This document shows, piece by piece, positions 1-12,600 of a stretch of DNA of 64,000 nucleotides (position 1 is its first letter; each line of letters starts with the position of its first letter). Source of the stretch: Bimastos eiseni (Eukaryota; Annelida; Clitellata; Crassiclitellata; Lumbricidae); contig OY365807.1 in NCBI GenBank assembly GCA_959347315.1, forward strand, positions 35,147,312 to 35,211,311. The letters are read 5' to 3'. The notes beneath the pieces were generated by a model. The model was not told where the DNA came from and did not search any database. It saw only the letters and a program-made list of their open reading frames with translations. Position numbers and translations under genes: made by a program.

Positions 1-1197
1 GTTGTCAAAGTGTGCAAGTAGTTCATGTTTGTTTTAATATTTAATGACAAGAGTGTGGTGAGTGTACTATATACAAGTGGGAAAATAGGGCAGCACATGT
101 CTAGCACTACAGTAACATGTACTGTGATTTTTGTTAGATCCTCTGCAAAAGTAGACTGTTTTATTATATTGTATTTATATACTATATTTAATTATATTTT
201 ATTTCTGATGCTAACATCAGGTAATTTTCAAATTGTCTTTTTGAGGTGCAATATTAGACTTGTTGGAAATTCTTTGCTTTGATTAAGATTTATGTCCTCC
301 TTATGAAACTTTTGGAATAACACTGCCTGCAGGCCAAATAATTGGCTCAGCTCAGTAAATGTAGGCCAAAAGCACAATATTTAGAAACATTTTATTTATT
401 GTTTTTGACATCCTTTTATTCAAGGAATCAAAAATTACCGTTCCCTTATGTGTTTGTATTGTCCCACTATTCAGTGCCTATAAATCAGAATTCAGTGTGA
501 AACTGTTTTAAACTTTGTGAGGAGCAAGTTCCACAAAAACTTTGCTCTTCCATGCTTGCTGCAGACAACACTCTTCTTGCAAGACCTTGCAGTTGCTGTG
601 ATAAAATCCAGTTTGTAATGGTACTGCCAGTACTGTAGAGGACCACCTTCACATTCATAAGACTCCTCTTCAGACATAGCAGTGACCACATGAATAGTTC
701 AATTCAGTTGCATGACTATCATCACTCGCTTCATAATTACTGTCCCAATCATCGTCGGTATCATTAAAAGATTCATTGTCTGATTTGCACAACACCACAG
801 CCTCCTGTACACAAACCTTTTCTTTTTCAAATAATTCGTATCAACTTATTATGTTTACTGCAAAACGCTTACACCAAGATGGCTGACACAACAATAGAAG
901 CTTCATATGTTCAGTTATTAGTTGCAAGACCATGCCAAAAATCATGTCCAACATTGCTTTAGTGGTAGGAAATGTTGCTGGGACGCTTAACTAGCCACTA
1001 AAATTACAGTTACATTTGGTTTTCTTCTTTTCTTTCATGTTTTTTTGCACCTATGTAAGTGGGCTTTTTCTTTTGTTTGCATCTGTAAAGATCCCTTTAA
1101 AGAACATGAAAAGACTTGGTTTTTTAAGTTGAACTGAAATACACAGAATTGTGATTGACTGGTATATCTTTAACTGGTACCCAGTTTCCTTTGCCAG
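1..1197. other. Intronic or upstream sequence of MYCBP, no exon recognised
   Basis: AT-rich, with short open frames only (60-85 codons) that show no family resemblance. The preceding MYCBP exon (expected to encode the TKVLVALYEEP-like helix) was looked for on the + strand and not found. Confidence 0.5.
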
Positions 1198-2323
1198 CAT
1201 CTAGGAGCATCAGGACCAGAGACTGCTGATGTTGAAGCACTAAAGCTTGAAGTTACTGAACTTCGGCAGAAACTAGAAAAACTGACTGAAGAAAATGCGG
1301 AGCTGAAGCTCAAGGCAAGTTGTCGCTAGACAGTACATGTTACCAGATGTTAAAGTTATGTGAAGTTTGCTTTGAATTGCAGTTATTCTGAGATATTCAC
1401 TTTTATAACATTAGGTTAGTTAAAGACAATGCCGAGAGACAGTATTCACAATTAACATCGCATGTACTATAGAGTGAATGTTGCCATCAAGCCATTGTTA
1501 TTGTTGAAGTCCTTATGGCAGGGGTGGTTGGTGTGTGGCTAGTCCATTGGTTAGTTTTGTTGATGGTTATTTGAAGGTTGGGACATCTGAAGTTACGACT
1601 ACGTGCTTCTTATGCCAATTTGGCTATAATGTGTCACTTACTGTACAGCATCAGTGAGTTGGTCAGGCAACAATGCAAGGACTGGTCAGGGGCCGTTCAC
1701 ATATTACGTACGCAGCAAGGGTAGGTTTCAAATTTTGGCGATTTTGTGTACAGTGGGGGAGGGGGTCTCGAAAATATGTACGTACGCAAATATAATTGTC
1801 TAATTATGACGTCCACAGTACAGAATATGAAAATCAGAGCTGTAAACACAATCACAGACTATATTCCTGCTTAATCGCTTTTATGTAGCATTAAACTGGT
1901 TCAAATGCAAGTGTTATTAGTGTTTTAATTCTTCATAGTGGTTAAAAAATTTAGGATGTTAAATATGATGCTTAACAAAAATAGCCTGTAGTAAAATCAA
2001 TGTCTTTTAGATGTTTTTAGCTATTTAACCTTTGCAATGAGGGGTAGAGCTCAAATGTATGTACACATGGGGAGTGGTCCTCGAAATGTACACGGTGCAA
2101 CAGGCGGGGATCCGAAAATCCGATTTTTTTGGCGTACGTAATATATGGATGGCCCCTCACCTGCCTTTCTATGCTGAGGCAAAGAGACTCGGAAGTCCCG
2201 ATGACTTCATTCCCTAGGCAGCTAAGTTTGCATAGGTAGTGACCACTGACTAGTAAACTGTTCTGTTTTCTTTAGTTATCTGAATATGAACCTGCTGGAA
2301 ATGAAATGGCTGCTGAAAACTGA
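1198..2323 (+). CDS. MYCBP: MYCBP (AMY-1, c-Myc-binding protein) orthologue, last two coding exons (partial)
   Basis: Exons 1198-1314 and 2276-2323 join in phase 0 and encode 54 residues before TGA (2321-2323). The frame opens HLGASGPETADVEALKLEV and continues TELRQKLEKLTEENAEL, then LSEYEPAGNE. This matches the C-terminal half of human MYCBP (HLGAATPE...LRLELAEM...EENKKLKAKLAQYEP). The family (about 100 residues) ends in a coiled coil that binds Myc and AKAP-type partners. The upstream exon(s) are not recognisable in 1-1197, so the gene continues off the left edge or has a distant exon. The donor is the non-canonical AAG|GCAAGT (GC-AG intron); the acceptor is TTCTTTAG. Confidence 0.9.
1689..2156. 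mobile_element. TIR element (MITE) in the MYCBP intron
   Basis: The left end GGGGCCGTTCACATATTACG and the right end, whose reverse complement begins GGGGCCATCCATATATTACG, form imperfect terminal inverted repeats of about 26 bp extending through TACGC. Flanking TCA on both sides (1686-1688 and 2157-2159) could be a 3-bp target duplication. No transposase frame inside 468 bp. Superfamily not assigned. Confidence 0.75.
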
Positions 2324-2639
2324 CCATTGCCAGCTTTGTCTAGATGTGAAGACAGTTTTACGTAGGTTTCATATTAGGTTTTTGTTTAGCGGAACTTAAC
2401 TTGGCTCTGCGTATCTTGGACACTGTTAGGGTTTATCTTAGTGCAATGCTGCAGAGCACAACCGCTGTGAATTGACCTTGTTTCCAGTTAATTGGTTTAA
2501 ATTCGAAAACTTTTAACTTAAGGACCAGATTTTGGACAGACTTTTGTTTCAGCCAACTTGGTGCTACGTTTTTTGTTAATTTTAAGTTTGGTGTCTTAAT
2601 TTCTTAATTGATGCGAGTTAGAAACTGTTTGTTGTGTAT

Positions 2640-2645
2640 AATAAA
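2640..2645 (+). terminator. Poly(A) signal AATAAA, probable 3' end of MYCBP
   Basis: A canonical AATAAA about 317 bp downstream of the MYCBP stop codon, followed by a T/G-rich stretch (GTTTGTTTTTG) typical of a downstream cleavage element. No other hexamer lies closer to the stop. Confidence 0.6.
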
Positions 2646-2994
2646 ACCGCGTTTGTTTTTGTAATATTGACCTTAGTTCCAGCTAATTTGTTTTGTTTGA
2701 ACTTTGGTTAATTTGAAGCTGGGTATATCTTTGACACAGAACAGTCTTTGTTAATGGGCACATAATTTATTTATGAAAGTGTGCAAAAACCACATAGCAA
2801 CTGAACATGTTTAACAAATATTTTGAAGAAAACCGCTATTAACTAATGCATGGTATGACAAGTAAGTTATGCTTTAAGTTGTCTGTAAAATGCACTTTTG
2901 GCTGCCTGGGAAGTTTATGTGCTCCTGGACATCTATAGCGAGCATAGATGGTTTCAGATGTTGCATACAAGTCGCACTGCTTTATGCAAATATA

Positions 2995-3857
2995 GGGTGA
3001 CACAAAAGTTCCTTCACCGTTTTCAAACTTAAATATCTTTGTCAAAATGATTCGAATATCTTAAATATTTCAAGCTTATACTATACTCACATATTAAGTA
3101 AGCTTCAAAATGTTTAGTCGAACGAACATTAAATGGCGCGACAACGAGGTGCATTACAGGCTCGTGCCAGTATTTGACCTCTCCATTATTCATGCCGCTT
3201 AATTGAGTACAAATAGGAACATCAACACTGGACCGTGGAAGGCTGGTTTACAAATGTTTTGTGCACAGACAAGTAAGTAGCTGCTCAAAGTGTTTTATGT
3301 ACCGAATGCACAAAATGCTACTACTGTTTGGCATTCACAGGAGGAGAACGTTGAAGTTTAGTCAGTCCGTGATGTGGGGTGTGACGACAGCCAGGAAGCA
3401 AATGGTACCAGACTGAACTTGTAGTACTACAATCTTGAGGAATACGCAAAGCCAGCATTCGAGAGACAACCAGACAACGGCCGTGTATTTTGTTGGGAGT
3501 ATTTCAGCAGGATGGTGCCTGCTGTCATACCGCATAAAGCTAAAGGATTAGTCACCAAAACTCGGTGCTCCAGAACGAAAATACTGTATGCTATAATAGC
3601 CTACGTCTGCGAGACCTAGGTAACAGTATTGTGTTATGGTCCTTATGATGAACAAACTGTATAGCATAGCAATTTTTTTCTGGGAAACAGGTCCTCTTCA
3701 ATTATTTAACTATATAATGGCAACCATTGACCCGATCAAACTTGTATAATATCATTCATTTAACTTGTGTATGCACTGACAAAATATCAGCCAAAAATAT
3801 GAAGCCCTTCGTGAGAAAACGCATTTTGAAAACGGTGAGCGAACTTTTGTGTCACCC
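2995..3857. mobile_element. Decayed Tc1/mariner-type element with TA target duplication
   Basis: Terminal inverted repeats start GGGTGACACAAAAGTTC at the left and are mirrored at the right (GAACTTTTGTGTCACCC), extending imperfectly to about 30 bp. Both ends are flanked by TA (2993-2994, 3858-3859). Near 3497-3535 a + strand frame reads YFQQDGACCHTA, the QQDGAxxHT signature around a catalytic Asp of mariner-like transposases, followed by stops. It is too decayed to code for a transposase. It lies in the intergenic space between the convergent MYCBP and ASK genes. Confidence 0.8.
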
Positions 3858-4992
3858 TATGTAATACAAAACTAGTCACCAACTTGATAACTCAGAAAAT
3901 TATAGCTACATTCAAGTTCTGAAGTCAAGGCAAAATCTTTCACAACCAGAAAAGTATTGCATTGCCTTGCACTAACTAGCCCCTATGTGTTAACAAAGCA
4001 ACTTGAACATATTAAGATGACAAATTGCAGGTTATGGGTAGTGTGAGATAGTAAGAAATGCAGATAAATGTTTGAAAGCAATTTACCCTAAATTTTAAAA
4101 TGCATGGATAATTTGAGAATTAACAACCTACTTAAAAGGCACATCTGCACGGTGACAAGCGACAAGTATTTCCAAAGGTCAACATGAGAAGTTGAAAAAT
4201 GAAATGAAACTAAAGATGTCACATTATATAATCAACATCGTCATTAAAGTGGTCATGTCAATATAAAAATCCGAAAATGTCACCCAATGACTTTTGTTTC
4301 AGAGGATCTTATCACGTACCACCAAAGGAACCTAACTGCGACTGGCACATAATAGGAGAAATGCCACAAATGCTTGTTAGTTCTCAATTATCATTTCATA
4401 GCCATTATCTTCTCTATGGTGGCATGCTAGAGCATTTGAACCTAAATGTAAAGTGCACATAACAGTTGACAAGAAATTCTCAAAACTGTGGCAAGAAAAT
4501 TGTGTTCACATGAATATTAAGTTAACATGAATTCCAATTAACGGTCAAGTTCTAGATAGGTGACCCACACAATCTCAGTTTAGAATCATGTTAGTTTAGA
4601 AGCAAGCATATATGAATTTGTATTTCTTTTGCAGCTCTCCACAGAGCATTCAGCAAACATTTCACTTGTGACATGTCTCGTATTTGCAAGTAATCATCTG
4701 ATATAACTAGAAATATGTCTACAAAACAGAATTATATAAATTGCCAAATGTGAACACCTACCAGATAATGCAGCTTGACCAATTGCACTGAGAAACGCAA
4801 GATTTGTCAGTGAATTCAAATATAAAACAAGCGGCAATATGGACTAGATGCTGCAATCGTTGTAAGGTGTCCAGCCTAAACAATGCACCATCACAGGAAT
4901 AAACTATGCAGTATGCACCTGACATTCATTGCTAGAATCTTCTCTAAAGCACCAGACATAATACTTATTAGGCTAAAAAATATTTATTACCT

Positions 4993-5133
4993 GTTAAGTC
5001 AATTCTTAGGTGTAATAAAAATCTTTAAGTTTTATTAACATGCATTTGGGATTTAAGCCATATGTTAAGTTAATTCTTAGGTGTAAGAAAAATCATAAAT
5101 TGTATTAACATGCATATGGGATTTAAGCCATAT
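4993..5133. repeat. Two-copy tandem repeat, 71-bp unit
   Basis: Units start at 4993 and 5064; both contain TTCTTAGGTGTAA, ATTAACATGCAT and GGGATTTAAGCCATAT, with a few substitutions. Confidence 0.85.
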
Positions 5134-5342
5134 ATTTGACAAGATGGTGTAAAAGATTCAGTCTGTTTTAGCAAATGTACCTGAAAAGGCAACAAGCAGA
5201 GGGAAAGGTTCACCAATCGTAGCAGAAAGCCTAGACGTTTACATCCCAATATAAAACATCATGCACATATATCTCTACTGAAATGCATTCATAACGCAAC
5301 AATTATTAAATAGAAGTTGAACATACATGTAGTAACATAGGG

Positions 5343-5348
5343 TTTATT
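5343..5348 (-). terminator. Candidate poly(A) signal for ASK (weak)
   Basis: TTTATT on the + strand (AATAAA on -) about 1.3 kb beyond the ASK stop. It is the first hexamer I noticed downstream, but the AT-rich sequence makes chance matches likely and no cleavage site can be shown. Confidence 0.25.
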
Positions 5349-6622
5349 ATTAAAATGCAGTTGTACAAAAGTGTTATTAAATCAGAGTAAACAAGAGAAC
5401 ATGATCACATACATGGATACCGACAGTAATAATCTTTCAATTATAAATTTGAAGCATCATTTTCAGCTAAACTATTTGGTGCTACGTCAACTATTCTGGG
5501 GTGAAAGAGCTGGAATGGAGCGTGAGAGTGAAGAGGAACACTACATATGCATTATCATCAAAATGAGATAAAACCAACAACAAATGACATATGCATGCAA
5601 ATCAATTCAAAGGAATATTTCCAATTAAATGCTACAAAATTGGACGGAGTTATTGTTGGATGTCAGCTACGGCAACAAAGAGTCTCATGCTGAGGATCTT
5701 TTAAGTAAGTCACCAGCTATTACAAAAGGCAATTAATACAAACAATGAAGGAGCCTTAGTTTGCTAGAGTGTAGGCAATAGTCCTTCAAGTTTGTTCAAG
5801 TCTGGAAAATATCTATCAAAATCAACAAGAGTACAATTACAAAGCTAATATATAATCACAATGAAGTACAACCACAGTCAAAGTGAGAAAAATCAAAACA
5901 GCAAACTCATTTATCAATGCTCTGTTATAAACAACAATTTTTCAAGAAAAACTGCCACATAATCAGTACAAATAATCCGCAACACAAAAAACAGAAGTGC
6001 AAATAAACAACCTATACGAATAAATTTTGCACTTTTGAAACACATTGCCAGATGAATAAGCAAGAAACCAAATTAAAAATTGTAATAAAGGATCAAACAA
6101 CTTAACTAAACTTCTAATCCAAGTAAGCAAACCTTTCATCGCGACCTTTTCAACTTAACCAGATCACTTAGAATTGCAGCGAAACTATTCTCACAATTTC
6201 CCCTTAGGAATGATCCTGGATTTCTCAAATGTAATCAGATATACATGTACACGATCTACTTATGAAAGTCGTCATTGCCACAGCCATCGCGTGCTCCTCA
6301 AGGAGATTACCAACCTCATAAAAAATCAATATACCACCCCTCTGGCTATTTTAAGCCATGTGTTCATAATCTATTCAAAACTGCTTGCTCAAATGACAAA
6401 AAATACAATTTGAGAAATGAGTAAAAAACATGAAGCACCAAGAAATGCAGCTTTCAAGAGTCGACAATTGCTCTGGTCAAAGGAGTGCAGAGTGCCAAAT
6501 AACCAACCAAAGTAATCTTCGAGTGAAAAAATCCAGTTAATCTCAAAAAACTCTGCCAGCAGCAAACAAGTGGAACTCAGTCCGATGAATGTCTGACTAG
6601 AAATGTCACCATTAGAGGTGTA

Positions 6623-9600
6623 CTAGCTTCGGGGCTGTCTCCTGTGTTTCTCAACCTCGTCCCATATTCGACACACCTCTCCACCCCTAAAACATTAAAC
6701 CACATAAATTTAAGTTTCCATAATATAGTGTTCACATTCAAAACACAGCTTTCTGTTTTTTGACTTTACAGTTTGTTTTTCTTTAAAATTCTGTACTTAA
6801 CTTTTCAGTCATGTCATATTGCCGCGACGCTTTGCAACAGTTGGTTTCGTGTATGATGTATCAGTGCTGCCCAAACTCATCTATCACGTACTGTGCTCAT
6901 TAGGACAATTGGTGTTAGCCCAGTCCACATAAAAATGTTGTCAATCCATGACATTCTAGGACTTCCGCGATTCCTATCCCCCTCAACGAGACCTGTCATC
7001 AAGCTGCCCTCAATATTGTCTCATGGCTGTCTCAAAATGTGTCCAAAGTAATGCAGTTTTTGTGTGTGAATGTGCTCCAGCTGTTCATTTCTGGCCTCTG
7101 CCAATTCGTAAACCCGTTTGTTGGTAAACATTTTCGTCAAAGAAATTCTCAACATCTTTCTTATGCACTTGTTTTACAACGCTTCAATGCGTTTTCCTCG
7201 TATTTCTTAAGCATCCAAGCTTAGCAACCATACGCTGCTACTGACTCAATCAGCTGTAATTTAGTTCTATTGCTCACAAGCTTGTTCTTCCATAATTTCA
7301 CCAACTTTACTGTAGCGATGTTCCTATTAAAACCCACATTTCTTATGTATTATTAACATTATAATATGCAGTCAATGTTAATTAGTTAAATTAATTCAGA
7401 GTTAATTAATGCCAGCCTATAAATATAATGTAAAGGCGCTATAAGATTAAATTAGAGCCCTTAGTAACAGTGTTGTTGGGGAGAACTGGTCGTTTGCAAT
7501 TTGACATTCAGAAGGCAATGTTAAAAGGTCTGATTATGGCCATCGGTCGTCTGCTGGGGATTGTACGGCGGAAATGCGTTATCCGAGCTGCGAGAGTTTG
7601 CAATAAGATGTTCAGTATTGCTGGTGCCGAGAAAAAGTCAACACGTAATTCTCAAGTTGCGAACTCTCAAAGAAGTTGTAGGAGTTTGGGCAGTTATTTG
7701 ACCCAGGTTTGTCTAGAACTGCTGAGGGGTGCGAATGGTGTAGTGGCGAACAGTACTATGATCGTCGAGTAATGATGGATGTATTCTCCGTGTGTAATCA
7801 GAAGTTATTTTCGTTCTCGAACTATCGGTCATGAGCGGTGGAATGCAGAAACTCTTTTCACGTTAATATAGATGGACTGAGAGATTAATATCAGCATCTA
7901 TAGTGTGTCTCTTCTGACATACTTATCAACGGAATCGAGGCTACGCAAGTATCACATTAAGTCCGATTCATCATTCGGACGTGACGAGTGCAAGTGGAGG
8001 ACGGCACAGAAACATTTGAGGTGAAGAGGCTAGAGGCAACAATCATCCGAGAAGAAGCAATCGACAGAATTTATACAAAGAAAGAATCCAAATGAACACT
8101 ACAGAAATACACTGCAAATCTGCTCCATTCCCGTGGGAGGTAGATATCTAACCTAAGAAGCGCTATTAGCTAATCTAGGCTGGCTAGGTAGTCATAAGTT
8201 AGATTAGTTCATTATCAATCTATATCTTAGAATTCTATTTAAATATTTTGCTGATTTTGACTGTTTTTGCAATATAATTGACGATGAAAGTTTGCAGTAG
8301 TTATTGATTAATTAATATTCAATTGAACTCATGAATAAGTATATGAAGAGGCGTGATGGCCAAACCAAGGCAGAATAAGTTGAACTGTGTCTATGCATCG
8401 TTACATTTACCATAATCGCCTTTCTCATGCCTAGATTTCACAGTCCGCGTCTGTCACTGCAGCCCAAATACACAAATGATTTCACTAGCTCCAGTCTTCT
8501 GGAGAATATTGAATAAGCACAGGGAGAGGGTTGCATCCCTGCCGCTCCTTTATTACTTTGAATCACATTGATGTATGGCCATTCATCCTGACATTTGCTC
8601 ATTGCTGTTTGTATAAGCTACTGGACCGGCTGGGGCTTTTCAGAGCTTTTAAACAAACTTTGTGTTCTACCACTAGTCTAAACACTTGTCAACATGGATT
8701 AGCTGATCCTATACTTCTGCACATACAATTAAATGCACCCTCCTCTCTCATGCATCTGTTTGGAAATATTTACATTAGCCCACCACAAAAGTAGCTTACA
8801 TAAAAATTATGTTTTCAAGATGAATATCCTTCAAAACCAGCTATGATTGGCTAAGGAGCATTAATTAGAGTACCTAAGGTTTAGATGATACAGATCCTCT
8901 CGAGTCACCAAATCCAGTAGATGATGTAAACAGTAGTTTTCTGAGACCAACTAAAATCAGCAAAATTCAATTAAGCTTAAAAATACCAGGAAATAGCAGA
9001 AAACGTTGTATACAGGAAAAACTTCAAGTAACTGATGTAGATATGAAAAATGCAGCAACAACAAACAAAGAAACTCTAATATAAAAAAAACTGCAAAGGA
9101 ACTCATAATTACGATGTGGCATGCCTTTCACTAGAGACAGACGCCCTTGCAGTGGTATGGCCGTGTTTATGGCGCCTTATAAATCGTCATTATTATTATT
9201 ATTATTATATTATTATTATTATCATTATTATATTATTAACACTGCAAGATCGAGAAAACTTGCTAACCATTGCATGCCACATTGAGGCTGGAATGAAAGT
9301 GTTGAATCGAGGATCATTTCAAGATCCTCAATAGCAGATGATGGAGAGATGAGTGAGGAGGAAGTAGATAGTGAGAGTTCAGGAGCTGTAGGAGCTCAGA
9401 GGACCAGTCAAACCAGATGTGCTTGACATTGCTAGGGTTAAGTTTGAGGTGCATAGACAAACTACATAGCACGATGTCATCAATTGCATGCATGAAGTCT
9501 ATTTGCAGCATTTGCAACCTCATTTAGTCACAGTGTAGGCCCTACGTACACTTATGCTTAATCTATAGTTTTCACTGTGGCTAAATAATAAAAAAACTAA

Positions 9601-12600
9601 TAATAACAGAAGAAATGCTATATTTTAATAAAGTTTTAATTTATTTATTATAAATTTATCAGTAGCATACATATGTTTATTTTAACAAACATCAAAATAT
9701 AAAACAACAATATGATGAAACAAGTACGCCACACTGTCAAATTTCACTTGCCAATTCTAGAAAGAAGTATGAACAAACAAACAAATAACAGTCTTATTAA
9801 AAATTCATTTACAAAAGCATTTTATGTTTACACTCTAACACTATCCTCAGTTAAGAGATAACATAGGAATGAACTAGTCAGTTACATGCATAATTTACTG
9901 AGATTGCCTTGAGCACCAATAACTTAAGACATTCTAAATGGATGCAACCATGATGCAGTGTGTTGTGACAGTAGCTTTGAGGTAGTTTCTGGTTATATTA
10001 AAGGAAATTTGTGGCAATTTAACGTACCTTTGCGATCGTTTCCTCTGATAGCCCAGTGTTCCGTGCCCATTCCACCAATGCCACTTCACCTTCAACCAGT
10101 GCTGTCAAAATAACTCAGTCAGCTGCACACAACACAGAAATATCTGAAGAACATTAATGAAAACAACTGCTTACTCTGAACTTTTAAATCCATCCAATCT
10201 ACACAGTGCCATCAACAACATAGCCACCTCCATATTTGACGGAAAATCCAAGACAAGTCAGTTATGTTGAAGGTTCGACATATTACGCAGACAGATAAGA
10301 TAGCAGTGATGTAGTCGAGTCCACCTCAGCCGAGTCCACCTACGTCGAGTCCGAGTCCACCTACGCTGAGTCGAGTCCGAGTCCCAATCCAAGTACACGA
10401 AAACACACAATAAAAGGTCTTGTTGGAAATCGACAGCTCAATATATGTTATAGCACAAGGAATTAACATAGGGTGGCAAAAACATAATAGTACAATTTAT
10501 CAACAGTTACCTTAATTCCCCTTTTATGGCCCTACTGGGTACTGAAGAATTACTTTCTAAAGCTATTGATAACAAGGAATACACTGTGGGGGTCCTGCTG
10601 GATTTGGCCAAAGCATTCGACACAGTAAACCATACTATACTGTTAAAAAAGCTTGAGCACTGTGGCATAAGGGGTACCCCATTGAGATGGTTTGAGAGCT
10701 ATTTCCAAAATAGATCTCACAGAGTGTCTTTTGTAATGGACACACCTCTGATTTATTATTAACCAGTTATGGAGTACCCCAGGGATCTAACCTTGGACCA
10801 CTGTTGTTCCTGATTTATATCAACGACCTTGCTTCAATTTCCAACACCATCTATACGATACTATTTGCTGATGATACAAATTTGTTTTATTCTCATGCTT
10901 CCTACCAGACGCCAATAGACACTCTAAATTAGGAACTCGATAAAGTTGCCGATTGGTTCGTAGCAAATAAGCTTACTCTTAACGTTGAAAAAACCAATTA
11001 CATATTATTCCTATCACACAAGAAGGCCAAGCCATCTAGCTTAAACATTTTTATAATTGGCACCCCTATAAACCAAGTTGAAAATGCACGATTTTTGGTC
11101 GCATACGTAGACCAATTCGTAACATGGAAGACCCATATAAACTATATCTGCAATAAAATATCATAAACCATCGGTATTCTTACCAAGTTTGCCTACAAGC
11201 TCCCAATTAATATAAGAAAGCAACTGTATTTTACCATGGTATATCCATATATAACTTTTTGTAATTTGATTTGGGCTTCCAATTACGAATCCAGACTTGC
11301 CAGAATAATTGTATTACAAAAGAAGGCGGTTAGACTTATCAGTGGACTTCCCAGAAATTCTCACACTGTCCCTATCTTTCGTGACCTTAATCTGCTTAAT
11401 ATTTTCCAGATTAGGAATTTACAGATAGGCCTTTTTGTTTATCGATTTACCAATCATCTCCTACCTAAAACATTCCAATATTATTTCTCACTAGGCTCTG
11501 AGATCCATTCCCACGTTACTAGAGGTTCCTCCGGCTATCGAGTTTTGGCTTCTAGAACTAATACACGAAAATTCTCTATTAAGTCCACTGGCCCGCTTGT
11601 TTGGAGTGCTCTTCCTGCTGCAGTTAGAAACTCTCCTAGTTATGATTCGTTTAAGAGCGCTCTTAAATTCTTTCTCTTAAACTCCTCCCCTTTAGATCAT
11701 CAGAGCAGGGCACCAAGTCTATGATTCCAAACCCACTGATTCCAATAAAATAACGTTTATCAATTAAATATGAGATTATCTACACATATTATCTGGTTTT
11801 ATTTTCTCGCATTTGTAACAGCTTGTCACATTGTTTTTGGTGTATTATTAAAAATGTGGTGATGAGGATTGAAAGAGGGACAGGAACACTTTAGCTTAAG
11901 ATTTGTTTTGGTTTAATTTATTTTCTTTTTCAATCCTGTTTATTGTGTTTTAATAGTTTTATTGTTTCATCTGTAATCATTGTCAAATTCAAGGGTTTTT
12001 TGCATTCAATGTACCACCTGATGAACAGAACAGATTGAGTAATTCGGTTATTTTTTATAAAAAAAATATTTTGCTATATGCTTATTTTAGTACCTTTCAT
12101 CCCAACTCGCCATCTTCGTAATTTTGTTGTACAGAGAAATTAGGAGTTCCTTTTAGCGGGGTTTAATCCCCTTTAGAACTCCTGTTGACCATCTTTATTT
12201 TCAATTGTATAATTTTATTGTTGGCTTCAATTGAACTAATTTCTATTTATTTGACAATGTACTTCTGTTTGCTAATCTTTTGTAAATGTGGCACGATGGT
12301 TTCAATAAATTTGATTTGATTGATTGATTGAATGAATTTATCCAAATTACATTTAATGAGCACAAAAGTTAAGTCTTTGTTGTGGAATGCAGGCACTGAA
12401 ACACAAGGTCCCATTATCCCTTATCTCTGTTTATGACACCCCAATAATACTTCACCCACAACCGAACATGGAAGACACGGCAATGATTATTTGGGGGCGC
12501 AAGGGAGGAGAAGGAACAACGGTCACAGCTATAATAATTAGAAAGAGCCCCAACCGCTGCCGAACACAGGTCAGAGCAATGACCTCTCCCAGTCCCAGGG

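Larger units (their letters stand above)
3862..6622. other. Intergenic / ASK 3' UTR region without recognisable gene
   Basis: AT-rich, no exon or transposon signature recognised apart from a two-copy tandem repeat at 4993-5133. Part of it is expected to be ASK 3' UTR, on the - strand. Short open frames of 60-80 codons show no family pattern. Confidence 0.5.

Noticed and set aside
4744..4800. Exon-like - strand segment LTNLAFLSAIGQAALSG followed by GTAGGT
   Set aside because: No AG acceptor at a sensible place, no partner exon, and the ASK stop codon is already reached at 6623.
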